64,000 bases of DNA from Candidatus Thorarchaeota archaeon MP8T_1 (GCA_002825465.1 PJER01000009.1:21168-85167); one strand, 5' to 3'; positions 9,346 to 19,130 are shown, counted from the stretch's first letter. The notes: generated by a model from the sequence alone, not told the origin. Numbers and translations are program-made.

Positions 9346-12225
9346 ATGAAGTACTATAGGTTATTTGTAGTAATCATGCTGATTACATCACTAATTCTTA
9401 GTCCTGCAATCATATTGAATAATACTTGGAATGTGGATGAACAATTAATCTCTAAGAAGACAAGTTCAATCTCATACACTTCACATAGTCCAATTGTTAT
9501 TAATGCTGACATTGATTTTATATCACAAGGTTGGCCAGGGTATGGTAACGAGACCCATCCCTATAGGATCGAGGATCTTGAAATCATGAGTGATGATGTC
9601 TGTATCGAAATTAGTGGTACAACTGTGTGGTTTGTAATCAATAATTGTAATCTCACTAGTGCTTCTGGTAATCCATGGGCATCTGGTAACATAGGTGTCT
9701 ATCTTAGTTCTCTCGAGAAAGCAGTAATTTCCAATTGTACAATTACTAAGATGTCTGCTCCTATTTACTCCGAAGATGTTCTTGATGTTACAGTTACCAA
9801 CAATACTATCGGTATAGCATCGTGGGGTGGAATGCAATTCAGTGATTCAGAAAACATCACTTTGTTTAACAACACAGGTGCTGTCGATATCATTCGTTGT
9901 ACACATGTGTACGTAATTGAAAACATCGGAAGGGTAATCCTTAGAAATTCTCAGGAATGTAATATTACTAGCTGCGATTTTGGGTCTAGTAGTTTAGCAC
10001 TTGAAGGCGATAGTATTGGACACTTTCTACACAACATTTCAGATAACATTGCTAATGGCTTGCCCGTCGTCTATATGCGAGACATGTCTGATCAAGTTGT
10101 AAATCCCTCAGGTTATGGTCAACTGATACTAGCAAACTGCTCTAAAATTGATGTACTAAATGGGGTTGCATTAGACCTTGGTTACATTTGGTGGATTACT
10201 TTACTTTTCAGCAATTCCTGTACTATTCAGGGAAATGATATGCATGGACCTGCATATTCTATTATCCTAAAATACTCTCAAGATACATACATCAATGGAA
10301 ATGTATTTGATGGTTCCTCTTCGGGTGTCCACGTGAGTTTTTCGCAAAACACCACTGTCACTGGAAATGAGTTCTACGATTGTAGCAACGGAGTAGAGCT
10401 CTGGTTTTCTGATAGTTCCATATTGACAGATAACCTAGCGATTGGTTCAGAGGCTGCTTACAGGGTAGCGTCGGATAATTGTCTAATAATTGGAAATGTT
10501 GCTTGGGACTCAGTAGCCTACGGAATCCAAGTGGATGGCGAATGGAATACGTTTAGAGATAATTTCGTTTCCAATGTGTCCCGTGGAAGTATACCTTATT
10601 ACGAAAGTACTGGAATACTTGTCTTCGGATCTAACAATTATTTTGAAAACAATACCGTGGAATATGTTCAGGATATTGGTTTCAGATTAGAAGCTGCAAA
10701 CTGCACCTTGATTGACAATATTTTGAGAGGTTCAGGACTCATTCTGAATGGTTATACCTATTGGGAGTGGATGCACAATATGTCGGGTAATACTCTTGAT
10801 GGGCAACCATTGATGTATCTTCGAAATCAAATTGGTGGAGTATTGGATGCAGCAAGCTTCAAACAGTTGATAGTTGCCAATTGCTCACAAATGGAAATCA
10901 AAAATGGAGTATTTGTTGAAACACTATCCGTAGGATTTTGCGATCAAATGGTGATTGAAAATAATGTTGTATCAAATGCTGCGATGGGTCTACGGATACA
11001 AGGACTTACCAATTCATTAATCATAGATAACCATGCCATCGATATTATCATGGTTGGATTCTACATGGCATCCTTAACAAATACGAATGTTGTTAATAAT
11101 TCTGCATTGTCATGTGGTGAACGTGGTTTCACAATTAATGAATGTGATAATTGTATAGTCTTTAACAACATAGCAAGTGATAGCATGCTAGGTATGGAAA
11201 TTGGTGATTGTTTCAACATTACACTAGATTCCAATATAATTTACAGTAATTCAGATAGTGGAGCATATGTCTGGTTCTCTCAAGATGGTCTCATAGTAAA
11301 TAACAAAATAATCTATAATGACGGTTTTGGTATTCGTCTTCAAGGATGCTCAAGTTTTACTTTATATGACAACTCGTTTGGCTACAACGGTGAATTCAAT
11401 GCATATGAGGATGAGATTGCGAATCAATGGGATGATGGAGTAGATACAGGCAATGCATGGAGTGATTACGGCGGATCAGGAACCTATTTGATCCCAGGCA
11501 ATGCAGGAAGTGAAGATAGGTATCCAACCCTCTTGACCCTAAAACCAGATATCATTCCTCTGGATGATGTTGTATACGAAGATGGTTCACCTCCCCCCCT
11601 GCTTAATTGGACTATTCTTGCTACGAGCGCGGACTCGTTTGTTATTTTTTTTGATGGAGATGTTCTCGAATCCGGAAAAGTGAATGGGTCCTTCGTTTCA
11701 TCACAAATTAGCGAACTGGATCTGGGAGTATATAATGTCACTCTATATGTGAATAACACCAGCGGTGCATTCGCTGTTGACACTGTATTCATCACGGTTG
11801 TTGACACAATTGCGCCAACGATTATTGGACCTGAAAGTGAGGTGACTTGGACACTCGACATTGGTCCGTATAATGTAACATGGATGGCATATGACCTTAA
11901 TCCAAAAATTTACAGTGTTTTCGTCGATGGATCATTATTGACTAATGGCCAATGGAATTCATCAGGAGAGTCTATAACTGCTAATCTGGATCATCTTGCA
12001 GTTGGAGAGTATAATGTGACACTTGTGGTCATTGATTTTGCAGGAAACTCAGCTATTCATACGGTAACTGTTATTGTAGAATCCCAAGCAACAAATACAA
12101 CGGATACATCCACATCTACCACAACACTCACTGATGTTCCCATATCAATGGTAGTTATTATAGCAACCTCTGGAGCGATAGTGATAATCATCATTGCAGT
12201 CTTTCTTTTCAAGAGAAGACCCTAG
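9346..12225 (+). CDS. Surface parallel beta-helix (NosD/PbH1-type) protein with Ig-like domains
   Basis: The 959-residue protein has a signal peptide ('YYRLFVVIMLITSLIL'), then a long right-handed parallel beta-helix made of PbH1 repeats rich in Asn ladders (about residues 50-715), closing with the NosD-like 'NAWSDYGGSGTY' segment. Two Ig-like beta domains follow (about 735-820 and 825-905), a Thr/Ser linker, and a C-terminal membrane helix with 'FKRRP' stop-transfer. The central segment 'GYGQLILANCSK' recurs as 'SFKQLIVANCSQ', showing internal duplication. Such folds bind or cleave polysaccharides or act as surface adhesins; no catalytic residues can be assigned. The ATG at 9346 is preferred to a TTG at 9328 because 'gagaggg' sits between them. 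Confidence 0.85.
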   Translation: MKYYRLFVVIMLITSLILSPAIILNNTWNVDEQLISKKTSSISYTSHSPIVINADIDFISQGWPGYGNETHPYRIEDLEIMSDDVCIEISGTTVWFVINNCNLTSASGNPWASGNIGVYLSSLEKAVISNCTITKMSAPIYSEDVLDVTVTNNTIGIASWGGMQFSDSENITLFNNTGAVDIIRCTHVYVIENIGRVILRNSQECNITSCDFGSSSLALEGDSIGHFLHNISDNIANGLPVVYMRDMSDQVVNPSGYGQLILANCSKIDVLNGVALDLGYIWWITLLFSNSCTIQGNDMHGPAYSIILKYSQDTYINGNVFDGSSSGVHVSFSQNTTVTGNEFYDCSNGVELWFSDSSILTDNLAIGSEAAYRVASDNCLIIGNVAWDSVAYGIQVDGEWNTFRDNFVSNVSRGSIPYYESTGILVFGSNNYFENNTVEYVQDIGFRLEAANCTLIDNILRGSGLILNGYTYWEWMHNMSGNTLDGQPLMYLRNQIGGVLDAASFKQLIVANCSQMEIKNGVFVETLSVGFCDQMVIENNVVSNAAMGLRIQGLTNSLIIDNHAIDIIMVGFYMASLTNTNVVNNSALSCGERGFTINECDNCIVFNNIASDSMLGMEIGDCFNITLDSNIIYSNSDSGAYVWFSQDGLIVNNKIIYNDGFGIRLQGCSSFTLYDNSFGYNGEFNAYEDEIANQWDDGVDTGNAWSDYGGSGTYLIPGNAGSEDRYPTLLTLKPDIIPLDDVVYEDGSPPPLLNWTILATSADSFVIFFDGDVLESGKVNGSFVSSQISELDLGVYNVTLYVNNTSGAFAVDTVFITVVDTIAPTIIGPESEVTWTLDIGPYNVTWMAYDLNPKIYSVFVDGSLLTNGQWNSSGESITANLDHLAVGEYNVTLVVIDFAGNSAIHTVTVIVESQATNTTDTSTSTTTLTDVPISMVVIIATSGAIVIIIIAVFLFKRRP

Positions 12226-12262
12226 TTATGTAGTCTGCAAAAATTAGTTGAAAAAACGAAAG

Positions 12263-12288
12263 ATGGTTGGGCGAAAACACCCAACCAT
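12263..12288. terminator. Bidirectional terminator hairpin
   Basis: Perfect 9-bp arms 'ATGGTTGGG' and 'CCCAACCAT' with an 8-base loop lie between the convergent beta-helix and SPFH genes. On the minus strand the hairpin is followed by a T-rich run containing six Ts, and on the plus strand by T-rich sequence. Confidence 0.7.
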
Positions 12289-12298
12289 TGTTATTGTA

Positions 12299-13180
12299 TT
12301 ATCCGATCTTAGTACCACAGTTCGGACAGAACTTGGCACCGTTAAGACCTGTTCCACAGTTTGGACAGAATTTGGCACCTGCTGGAGCTGAACCTCCACC
12401 ACTGCCTCCGCCACCGCCCATCATACCTGCTGCTCCTGACATGAAGCCCATGCCTGCACCAAAGCCGGCACCAGGACTCTTTCCAAGAGATTCAGCTGAT
12501 GACTTGACGGTCTCTGAACCAAGTAGGTCTCTCCCGCTGACTCCTCCGGTTTTCATGAAGAAGAGTCGTTCACGGTACTTTTCAGTTGTATCGATACCTT
12601 CGAACTTCAGATCAACGAGTTCAAGTCCGATTCTCTCGAAGTTCATTCTGACTTGAGTCTTGACCTTCAATGAGGTCTCGTCAAGCTGCGTAAAGACAGC
12701 TTGCAAGTCATAATGAGCGAATTCGTCTATGATCCTTTCATTCATGAATGACCTAAGGAAGTCATTGACTTTCTGTGTACTGAAAGCATTCTGATTAGAG
12801 ACGACTTCGTTTGTGAAAATCTTTGGTTCTTTTACTCGGAACCAGAAGTTTCCGTGAAACATAAGCGGCGCAAGATCGCTTGTTTGTCCTCTTCCACCAA
12901 ACTTGCCTTGGAATTGGGACCTTGATATGAAGATACAAGTGGCTTCAAAGACGTCGCCCTTTATTTTCTTCTGTAACCATCCAACAAGGCTTGGCATGCT
13001 ACTGGTGGTAAGTGTGTGGCGGCCCGCAAGGAACGTGTCCAGAGCTTGTCCATCTCTGTAGAAGATGGCTGCCTGGTTCTCCATAACGATCAGTTGTGAG
13101 CCCCATTTTATTCGGTTGTCTGGGAATCTCCAGACGATGTGGTCAGGACTGGCATTAGTCCATTCAATTGCATCTGCCAT
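12299..13180 (-). CDS. SPFH-domain protein with C-terminal double zinc ribbon (YdjI-like)
   Basis: Residues about 20-225 match the SPFH-like 'virion core/YdjI' family: beta-rich N-terminal part, then a charged helical part with 'ERIGLELVDLKFEGIDTTEK'. A Gly/Met-rich flexible linker (about 230-268) leads to two tandem 'KFCPNCG' knuckles 13 residues apart that together should bind one zinc. Bacterial YdjI is recruited to the membrane by the zinc-ribbon membrane protein YdjG and acts in membrane stress with PspA; this protein has no membrane helix and would need such a partner. Candidate partners are the zinc-ribbon membrane proteins at 43241 and 44284. The start ATG has 'gggtg' upstream. Confidence 0.85.
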   Translation of the reverse strand: MADAIEWTNASPDHIVWRFPDNRIKWGSQLIVMENQAAIFYRDGQALDTFLAGRHTLTTSSMPSLVGWLQKKIKGDVFEATCIFISRSQFQGKFGGRGQTSDLAPLMFHGNFWFRVKEPKIFTNEVVSNQNAFSTQKVNDFLRSFMNERIIDEFAHYDLQAVFTQLDETSLKVKTQVRMNFERIGLELVDLKFEGIDTTEKYRERLFFMKTGGVSGRDLLGSETVKSSAESLGKSPGAGFGAGMGFMSGAAGMMGGGGGSGGGSAPAGAKFCPNCGTGLNGAKFCPNCGTKIG

Positions 13181-13269
13181 AAGAACACCCGTAATATTTT
13201 CGAGTTCTGATTGGTTAGAGTTTTCATAGGTTTTAAGGTTTCACATGGTGTGCTCAGAGAATGATTTGA

Positions 13270-13818
13270 GTGGGAAAATCGGGTTTTTGCATGTTTTGTG
13301 GTGAGATTGCCCATAAAGTCCTAATTATTAACAGAGAATCCGATGCAACCTTGTGCGGAAATTTGACCGAAGATACTCCACAGTCTGAAGAAAAGTCTAG
13401 TGACACAAGCAGCCGTCCACCTACTCGTGGATTTAATCCCTTGGTGAACTATCTCTTCTACACCATTGCAGTTGTTATTGCATACGTATTATACTGGGGA
13501 TTGGGATACCCCGCAGTCATCGCAATGATGATGTTCTTTGTCATTCGATTAATTCGTGATACAGTACATGTATATCGAACATACGAATACAAGTTTGCAG
13601 GGCAGGCTTCTATTGTGAATCTTATCTATTCAATGACATTCTTCATCATCTTGGTTGTCAATGGATTTGCAATTACTCAACAGCTCAGTCCTGTGATATT
13701 TCCTGAATGGGTAGATCTCACTTCATGGACTCCTCTCTTCATTATGGGTGGGGTTTTTGGTATGATGAACATAAAGAAAATGTGGGGGCCTCAGCCTGAA
13801 TTCAAGTACCCTGCTTAG
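13270..13818 (+). CDS. Membrane protein with partial N-terminal zinc knuckle
   Basis: The 182-residue protein begins with 'FCMFCGEIAHK', a CxxC knuckle, followed by a polar Ser/Thr/Glu-rich linker and four membrane helices (about residues 60-170). Only one further Cys ('LCGN') is available, so a full zinc ribbon is doubtful. The GTG at 13270 is chosen because the ATG at 13291 would remove the first Cys of the knuckle. It diverges from the SPFH gene by 89 bases, an arrangement that fits a shared control region. Its stop overlaps that of the convergent MBL gene by 4 bases. Function unknown. Confidence 0.65.
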   Translation: MGKSGFCMFCGEIAHKVLIINRESDATLCGNLTEDTPQSEEKSSDTSSRPPTRGFNPLVNYLFYTIAVVIAYVLYWGLGYPAVIAMMMFFVIRLIRDTVHVYRTYEYKFAGQASIVNLIYSMTFFIILVVNGFAITQQLSPVIFPEWVDLTSWTPLFIMGGVFGMMNIKKMWGPQPEFKYPA

Positions 13819-14579
13819 ATTCTAAAGGACATTAGGTCCTCTCCCATAAGAACTTCTGCGTTTGTTCTACGACTGACAATTTCGATGACCTTTTTCTTCT
13901 TACTAACAACCTCAGGTGAAACGTGAGTGAGAATGACCTTTTTTGGCGCAACTTCTTCAACAATCTCTGCTAGCTGACTTGGTGTAGTATGAACACCCTC
14001 TGGATTTGGACCATCCAGCCAATTGCATTCGTGTATGAGAAAATCCGTTCCCTTTGCAAGGTCAATGACGTCTGGACAAGGTGCTGTATCTGACGAGTAT
14101 GTGAGTGATTTTCCTCCGCACTCAATTCGGTAGGCTCTTGTTTCCATAGTCCCATGCATTGTCGGTGCATTGGAGATTATGGCTTTGTCAACCTGTATTA
14201 CATCATTTTCTTTGAGTTCTCGGACATTGAGAATCAACCTATCTTGTGCATATGGAAACCCAATATCAAAGAGACCTCTATACCACTGTTTAATGAATGG
14301 AGGTCCATAGACATTCAATGTTTTATCATAACCACTCAACCAAAGATGTTGACACAGCATCAGAAAATCAGAACAATGGTCAACATGGAAATGAGATATG
14401 AATATCGTTGAGATAGAATGAAGGTCTATCTCCAACTGGGTCAATCTATGATAGATTCCTGCGCCAATATCAAATAGAAGTATTTCATCTGCTATATCAA
14501 CGAGATATCCTGATTGAACTCTTGTAGGATCTGGAGATGTTGTGCCAGTACCAAGCAGTGTAACCTCCATTTCAATCAT
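13815..14579 (-). CDS. MBL-fold metallo-hydrolase, RNase Z-like
   Basis: The 254-residue protein has the metallo-beta-lactamase motif 'SHFHVDH' (H63, H65, D67, H68), 'MHGTMETRAYR' and 'YSSDTAPCPD' (Asp bridging ligand), 'IHECNW' and a final 'LTHVSPE' His. The order and spacing are those of the RNase Z/RNase BN and arylsulfatase-like branch with two zinc ions. It lacks an obvious flexible arm for tRNA, so it may hydrolyse another phosphodiester or small ester rather than pre-tRNA. The ATG at 14579 gives a complete first strand ('MEVTLLGTGTTSPDP'). Confidence 0.85.
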   Translation of the reverse strand: MIEMEVTLLGTGTTSPDPTRVQSGYLVDIADEILLFDIGAGIYHRLTQLEIDLHSISTIFISHFHVDHCSDFLMLCQHLWLSGYDKTLNVYGPPFIKQWYRGLFDIGFPYAQDRLILNVRELKENDVIQVDKAIISNAPTMHGTMETRAYRIECGGKSLTYSSDTAPCPDVIDLAKGTDFLIHECNWLDGPNPEGVHTTPSQLAEIVEEVAPKKVILTHVSPEVVSKKKKVIEIVSRRTNAEVLMGEDLMSFRI

Positions 14580-14622
14580 CCATGCAATCGATGAAGCAAC
14601 GAATGAACTTTTCCCTTATACA

Positions 14623-14997
14623 TCAAGAGCTCTCTGGTTTGATTACATACTCAAAAGTATTGATGAGTAGGCGGAGATCTCTGACTACTCTAGCATGATC
14701 AATAATAGGACTTTTGAGTCTATTCGCAATTTCCTTACAAGACACATTTTTTGCAGCTCGAAGAACAGCAATCGACTGCACACGAATCTTACCTTCTTCT
14801 ACATCTCTCCAGAGGTTATCAAGTGCGTTCTCCATCACCTTTTGTTGAGAAAGAATCTGAACTCTATCTACCTGATTAGTAGCATCTTGTAAAAGTAGAC
14901 CAGTCATAAACTTAACCTCATTCAGAAAAGTTGCACTTGGGCAAACTCCTGAATGCTCCCGGTCTTCAGGTTTAGTAATAGAGTACTTATGAAACAC
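14623..14997 (-). CDS. Small basic/helical protein, possibly DNA-binding
   Basis: I do not recognise a family. This 124-residue protein has no membrane helix; the stretch 'VQSIAVLRAAKNVSCKEIANRLKSP' reads like a helix-turn-helix region (about residues 73-97). The start is GTG at 14997. It is upstream of the MBL gene on the same strand with a 43-base gap, so the two may form an operon. A regulatory role is a guess. Confidence 0.55.
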   Translation of the reverse strand: MFHKYSITKPEDREHSGVCPSATFLNEVKFMTGLLLQDATNQVDRVQILSQQKVMENALDNLWRDVEEGKIRVQSIAVLRAAKNVSCKEIANRLKSPIIDHARVVRDLRLLINTFEYVIKPESS

Positions 14998-15088
14998 TCA
15001 TATGCACCAAAATCATGGTCTGCAAAGCCCTATTTAATCGCACCTATTTTTTTATTGCTGAAAAGACTGTTTGTAAAAAGAAAGAAAA

Positions 15089-15117
15089 TCAGAGGAGTAG
15101 TAAACTACAGCCTCTGA
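15089..15117 (-). terminator. Terminator of the VIT-vWA gene
   Basis: Nested arms 'TCAGAGG'/'CCTCTGA' and 'GTAGT'/'ACTAC' form a stem with a two-base loop just after the minus-strand stop at 15132. The minus strand then continues into a T-rich run. Confidence 0.65.
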
Positions 15118-15131
15118 CTAATCTAAATGAG

Positions 15132-17099
15132 TTAACTATGTCTTCTCCAGATTAAGATTAATACCGCAGCAACTATAACAATCGTTAAGCCAAAAGCTCC
15201 TGAAAGCATAGATAGACTTGCATCAAAGGTCGCACCAGCTATAGGAATTCCTGTTGCAGCAGTTCCTGTCGGCATGGCTGGATAAGCAGTGTATGTAGCC
15301 GCAGGAGGAGGAATATATGTTGAGGATGATTCGGTAACTGGATCTTCTGTTGTAATAGGATCATCCGTTGTAATCAACAAGGCTGTGTATCCTTCTACAA
15401 TTATGCCATAATTCATTCCTAAGTTGACTATCTCTTCTCTCAGCGCTAGAGTTTCGCCTTCAAGGTTAATCAATCTGAGAAGATAGGTGATTCGATGCTG
15501 TGCCCATAACTTCTCTATGTGTGGATTCTCCATCGTAGGCGTATTTGCGATATTCAAGTAGGTTTCATTATTATCGGGATATTCTATTGTAGTATGAACA
15601 GTTATCGATGATTCATAACGACCGCAGACTACAATTTCACTTCCATTGAAGAATGGGGATTCGTTCAATGGCATCAAGGTACTTCTATCTACTATTCCTT
15701 CGAATTCAATAGAATAAGATTCTGCAATTGGTGTAGCAAATTCATAATAGAATTCAACTAATTCAACAGCCGCCTCCTCGCTTGGTTGAATGAATACAAA
15801 GAACCCATCATTTTGAGCAGCAAGGTTTGCCATCAGATTTTCATCAGAGTCTGAACCAAATGCGACTGTGGATATCGATACTCCAAGGTCATTTGCTTCC
15901 TGAACTGCTGATAGTATTCCTGGAGAATCTACTATGTCACCAGCTGTCGGTATTCCATCTGAAAGCATTAGGAGAGCTTTGACATTTTCTCCTTCACTCA
16001 TCATACCAATTCCTTCTATCATTGCGCCATGGAAGTTAGTACTTCCACCTGCGTTTATGTTTGCAACCCAAGTCTGTGCTTCATCCACACTTGATTCAGA
16101 AGCTGAATGCGGTTCCACCCATAGTGTCGTAATCTTTGTATCAAAGGCTATGACATTGAAAAGATCTGTAGGTTGTAATGTTTCAATCATTGAATTAAAG
16201 GCTGAACGAGCCTGTTCTATTTTAGTACCACTCATTGAACCTGACTTGTCCAAGATGAATACGTACTGCCTATGAGCACTCTCCTCCATCGTAGTAATTG
16301 ATGGTGCTAGTAGATAGACGAAGAAATTGTCAGTTCCATTTGTATAGGTCAATAATTGACTTCCACCAAGCTGTCTATTCAAAGTGTATCTTATCTCTAA
16401 ATTCTCAACATCAATTACACTAGAGCTTGTGAAATCCAGCTTAACTCCATTTGTCAAATCTGAAGCTGTGAATGCAGGTAATCCTCTGATGGAATATCCT
16501 GCAATTGCATCGAAATTCGAGCGAATAGATAGATCAAGGGTGACTCTAGTACTAATTGGTACACCTCTTGAAATTGGTAGGTCTATAGAATAAACGCCTA
16601 ATTTTCGTGCAATCAGTCCTTCCACACGAACAGTCACTACAGCTTTGATTCCTTTTTCAAGATTGAATTTTACCATGTATCCCTCATCTATTTTTACAAC
16701 GAGCAAGGCATTCCTGTTTTCTTCAACTGCAGAATGATACACCTGAACTGCAGTCTGTTCTGGCATTACACGACCCCAGTATGTTTTATCTCCAATAACT
16801 ACTGAAACATTACTAAGTCGAATTCCTTCCTGAAGCTCAAATGGCCATGCTATCTCTGATGCCTCTGCTGATGCTGTATTATCAAAACTCATAGTATATG
16901 AAACATCAACATAACTATCGGTTATCGTTCCTTCAATTGCTACATTATCAGGGATCATTGATCCTAGTCTTGCTGAATCAGCTGGCTGTCCTATCAACCT
17001 ACTAGTATCGTAGATTGGTTGCAGTTGTATCATCAAAGATGATACTAGAATTAAGACCCCAATTCCACTTAGTAGTAAATACCGTGTGTCCACTTTCAC
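15132..17099 (-). CDS. Surface VIT and von Willebrand A domain protein
   Basis: After an N-terminal signal/anchor helix (about residues 7-26) comes a VIT domain (about 45-165, with 'WPFELQEGIRLSNVSV') and a vWA domain starting 'YVFILDKSGSMSGTKIEQAR' whose MIDAS motif DxSxS is intact (about residues 284-288), so it should bind a divalent cation and a protein ligand. A Pro/Thr-rich linker and a C-terminal membrane helix ending 'WRRHS' anchor it to the membrane. The layout is that of inter-alpha-trypsin-inhibitor heavy chain-like proteins and suggests adhesion or a surface complex. The GTG at 17099 is preferred because 'gggag' lies 9 bases upstream; the TTG at 17108 would abut that SD. Confidence 0.88.
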   Translation of the reverse strand: MKVDTRYLLLSGIGVLILVSSLMIQLQPIYDTSRLIGQPADSARLGSMIPDNVAIEGTITDSYVDVSYTMSFDNTASAEASEIAWPFELQEGIRLSNVSVVIGDKTYWGRVMPEQTAVQVYHSAVEENRNALLVVKIDEGYMVKFNLEKGIKAVVTVRVEGLIARKLGVYSIDLPISRGVPISTRVTLDLSIRSNFDAIAGYSIRGLPAFTASDLTNGVKLDFTSSSVIDVENLEIRYTLNRQLGGSQLLTYTNGTDNFFVYLLAPSITTMEESAHRQYVFILDKSGSMSGTKIEQARSAFNSMIETLQPTDLFNVIAFDTKITTLWVEPHSASESSVDEAQTWVANINAGGSTNFHGAMIEGIGMMSEGENVKALLMLSDGIPTAGDIVDSPGILSAVQEANDLGVSISTVAFGSDSDENLMANLAAQNDGFFVFIQPSEEAAVELVEFYYEFATPIAESYSIEFEGIVDRSTLMPLNESPFFNGSEIVVCGRYESSITVHTTIEYPDNNETYLNIANTPTMENPHIEKLWAQHRITYLLRLINLEGETLALREEIVNLGMNYGIIVEGYTALLITTDDPITTEDPVTESSSTYIPPPAATYTAYPAMPTGTAATGIPIAGATFDASLSMLSGAFGLTIVIVAAVLILIWRRHS

Positions 17100-17408
17100 A
17101 TGGTTCAACTCCCGAAGTAATACTGTTGACCATGTATATACCTCCGCCTGTGCTCCTCTCTACACATGATTGATTATATTCAACAAGATTACAATCACAA
17201 ATAATGTACAAAGAATGTCATGAATCTAATTTTTGAACACATAGTTCTACTAATTGAACGGCGCCAAAATTAACAAATTCATTTATGGAAAATCTTTTAG
17301 AATTCGTCTTTTGTCGAACTGAATTTCACAAAAACATCATCATTTTAAAGGAGTTCGTATATGGTTTTTCCAATGCGTGGGCCTTAGGGCCAAAAGGAGT
17401 AGAAGAAA
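17100..17408. other. 309-base divergent promoter region
   Basis: No gene is seen. For the minus-strand VIT-vWA gene a TATA-like 'gaatataatc' (read on minus) lies at about 17172-17181. For the plus-strand gene at 17409 an AT element 'attttaaag' at 17342-17350 and the SD 'aggag' at 17395-17399 are the visible signals. Confidence 0.5.
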
Positions 17409-18245
17409 TTGAGCGAAGAATATGATATGAAGACATTAGTCCAGTATATGTCTGCGATTGCTTTAGCATTGTTCTATATGCTTTACATTCCGTGGACATT
17501 TATGTCAGCAGCTTTCACAGCTGATCCGGCATTAATCTGGGTCTATTACTTCACCTTAGTAATCGGATTGCTCTTCCCGTTGTATTATGCAACTGGAAAA
17601 GAAAATATGGCTTGGCTCTGTTTGGGTCTAGCTCTGATTATTAACTCAGTGCTTTGGCTTGTAATTGAAGCTGCACAGGCTGTTGCAGCAATTCTCGTTC
17701 TCTTGGTTGGTTTGTTATTCTTTATCGGACCTTTCTTGGAGAATAAAATGAGCAACTGGGACTTGATCAAGAATCTATTTCATTTCTTGAAAGGTTTATT
17801 CTTGGTTTTAGCAATCGCATTCTATGCAGGATTTGATCTCAATGCGATGATTGGACCAAATAGTGCAAACCATATCATGCCCCAATTCATATTCATGGGT
17901 GGAGCTATTATGGTTGCATTCGCAGTCTGTTTAATGGTATATGGTCTGTTTAACATATTCAAGATGTTCCTCCCTGAGAAAATTGGAGGATTCTTTGGAG
18001 ACCTAGGAAAGATCTTCTATATGTTAATGGTGATAAGTTTCCTACTAGGTATTGTTTACAATGTAAGTTGGTATCCAACAGAAGCACTTCTAAATCCATG
18101 GACTCCTGCGTATGCAATTGGTGTTTCAACATCCATTGACTTCTTTAGAGGATTGGCAGCAATAGGTTATGGAAACCTTGGTGCCATACTTCTCATTATC
18201 TTATTCCTATATGGAATGGGTAAGATTGCAAAGAAGTTCGAGTAG
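17409..18245 (+). CDS. Polytopic membrane protein, unknown function
   Basis: I do not recognise a family. The 278-residue protein has about seven or eight hydrophobic helices with very short loops and few charges, a pattern of small integral membrane channels or scaffolds. Start TTG at 17409 is supported by 'aggag' 9 bases upstream; an in-frame ATG lies six codons later. It is followed by a pyrimidine-rich hairpin that probably ends the transcript, so it seems monocistronic. Confidence 0.75.
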   Translation: MSEEYDMKTLVQYMSAIALALFYMLYIPWTFMSAAFTADPALIWVYYFTLVIGLLFPLYYATGKENMAWLCLGLALIINSVLWLVIEAAQAVAAILVLLVGLLFFIGPFLENKMSNWDLIKNLFHFLKGLFLVLAIAFYAGFDLNAMIGPNSANHIMPQFIFMGGAIMVAFAVCLMVYGLFNIFKMFLPEKIGGFFGDLGKIFYMLMVISFLLGIVYNVSWYPTEALLNPWTPAYAIGVSTSIDFFRGLAAIGYGNLGAILLIILFLYGMGKIAKKFE

Positions 18246-18260
18246 AATATCGTTATTTTT

Positions 18261-18300
18261 GGGAAAGGAGGGATTTCCTTCCTTTTCCTTTCTCTTTCTT
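18261..18300 (+). terminator. Probable terminator after membrane protein gene
   Basis: An imperfect hairpin ('ggaaaggaggg' pairing with 'ccttccttttcc') begins 15 bases after the stop at 18245 and runs into a long pyrimidine tract 'tttctctttctttct'. Confidence 0.5.
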
Positions 18301-18368
18301 TCTGAAAGAATGTATTGCTCGACCTTATACTTGTTCACGAGTAACAAGATCTGTGGAGACTTCCAGTT

Positions 18369-18644
18369 ATGAATGAGAGAAAAAATCGCACATTGGAACA
18401 ACACAGCAAACATGAAAAGATCTCATCGATTGAACCTCGAAGTAAATTCATATCAGTTACTCGTATGTTTCTGTCATCTGAAAAAAGTCGGGACGTCTTC
18501 TGTCCCTATTGTGGAAATCCATTAAATTTCGAATCAGATGTTGAATGGATGGGTCCAGATGCTTTCCTATGTACTTCGTGTGAGAAGCTTCTCCATATAT
18601 CGCTAATCCATCGAGCACTTAGAGACTTAGGCGCTATCAAGTGA
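18369..18644 (+). CDS. Small zinc-ribbon protein
   Basis: This 91-residue soluble protein has a basic N-terminal half and a C-terminal zinc ribbon made of 'FCPYCGNPL' and 'FLCTSCEKLL' (about residues 44-76), which should bind one zinc through four Cys. Proteins like this are common in archaea and may bind nucleic acid or another protein. The ATG has 'ggag' about 10 bases upstream. No family-specific function can be assigned. Confidence 0.65.
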   Translation: MNERKNRTLEQHSKHEKISSIEPRSKFISVTRMFLSSEKSRDVFCPYCGNPLNFESDVEWMGPDAFLCTSCEKLLHISLIHRALRDLGAIK

Positions 18645-18731
18645 TGGTGTTCTATTTTTTTGTTGTTTCCAAAATTATATCATCGAATGTGGAACCTCGA
18701 TTTCACTCGAGACATACATTGAGGTCAACAA

Positions 18732-19130
18732 ATGAAAAAGACATTGTATGATGTCATTGATTCTTGGACATTGAAATGGGATAGAGGGCTTATTGAGATT
18801 ACAATGAATCAGGTAGCGGAAGTGTTCTATAAACACAAATGCATCTTTTATCTCCTAGAAGAAATCTGGGATATACTTGAACTAATTGACGATCCTCTTG
18901 AATTTATGACACAGGAACGAATGATTGTACAATTTGAGAGACTTCTAAGCGATGAACAAAATGAATTGGCAGCAAAATCAGTCCAACTTGAGCTCACGGA
19001 ACCTCCAAGATTTACAATCAATGTTCTCAATGCCAAGGAGCTAATCACTTCTCATCCAGAATGGTTTGAGCCATATGAAGGGATGACACTTGGTGAATTT
19101 GGTGCAAAATTACTTGATGATTCTAAATAG
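18732..19130 (+). CDS. Soluble helical protein, unknown function
   Basis: I do not recognise it. This 132-residue acidic, mostly helical protein with no signal or membrane segment has a good SD ('gaggt' 8 bases before ATG). The C-terminal 'PEWFEPYEGMTLGEFGAKLL' looks like a small amphipathic helical domain. It follows the zinc-ribbon gene by 87 bases on the same strand. Confidence 0.65.
   Translation: MKKTLYDVIDSWTLKWDRGLIEITMNQVAEVFYKHKCIFYLLEEIWDILELIDDPLEFMTQERMIVQFERLLSDEQNELAAKSVQLELTEPPRFTINVLNAKELITSHPEWFEPYEGMTLGEFGAKLLDDSK

Noticed and set aside
11484..11861. 125-codon minus-strand frame inside the beta-helix gene
   Set aside because: Antisense shadow with no start signal.
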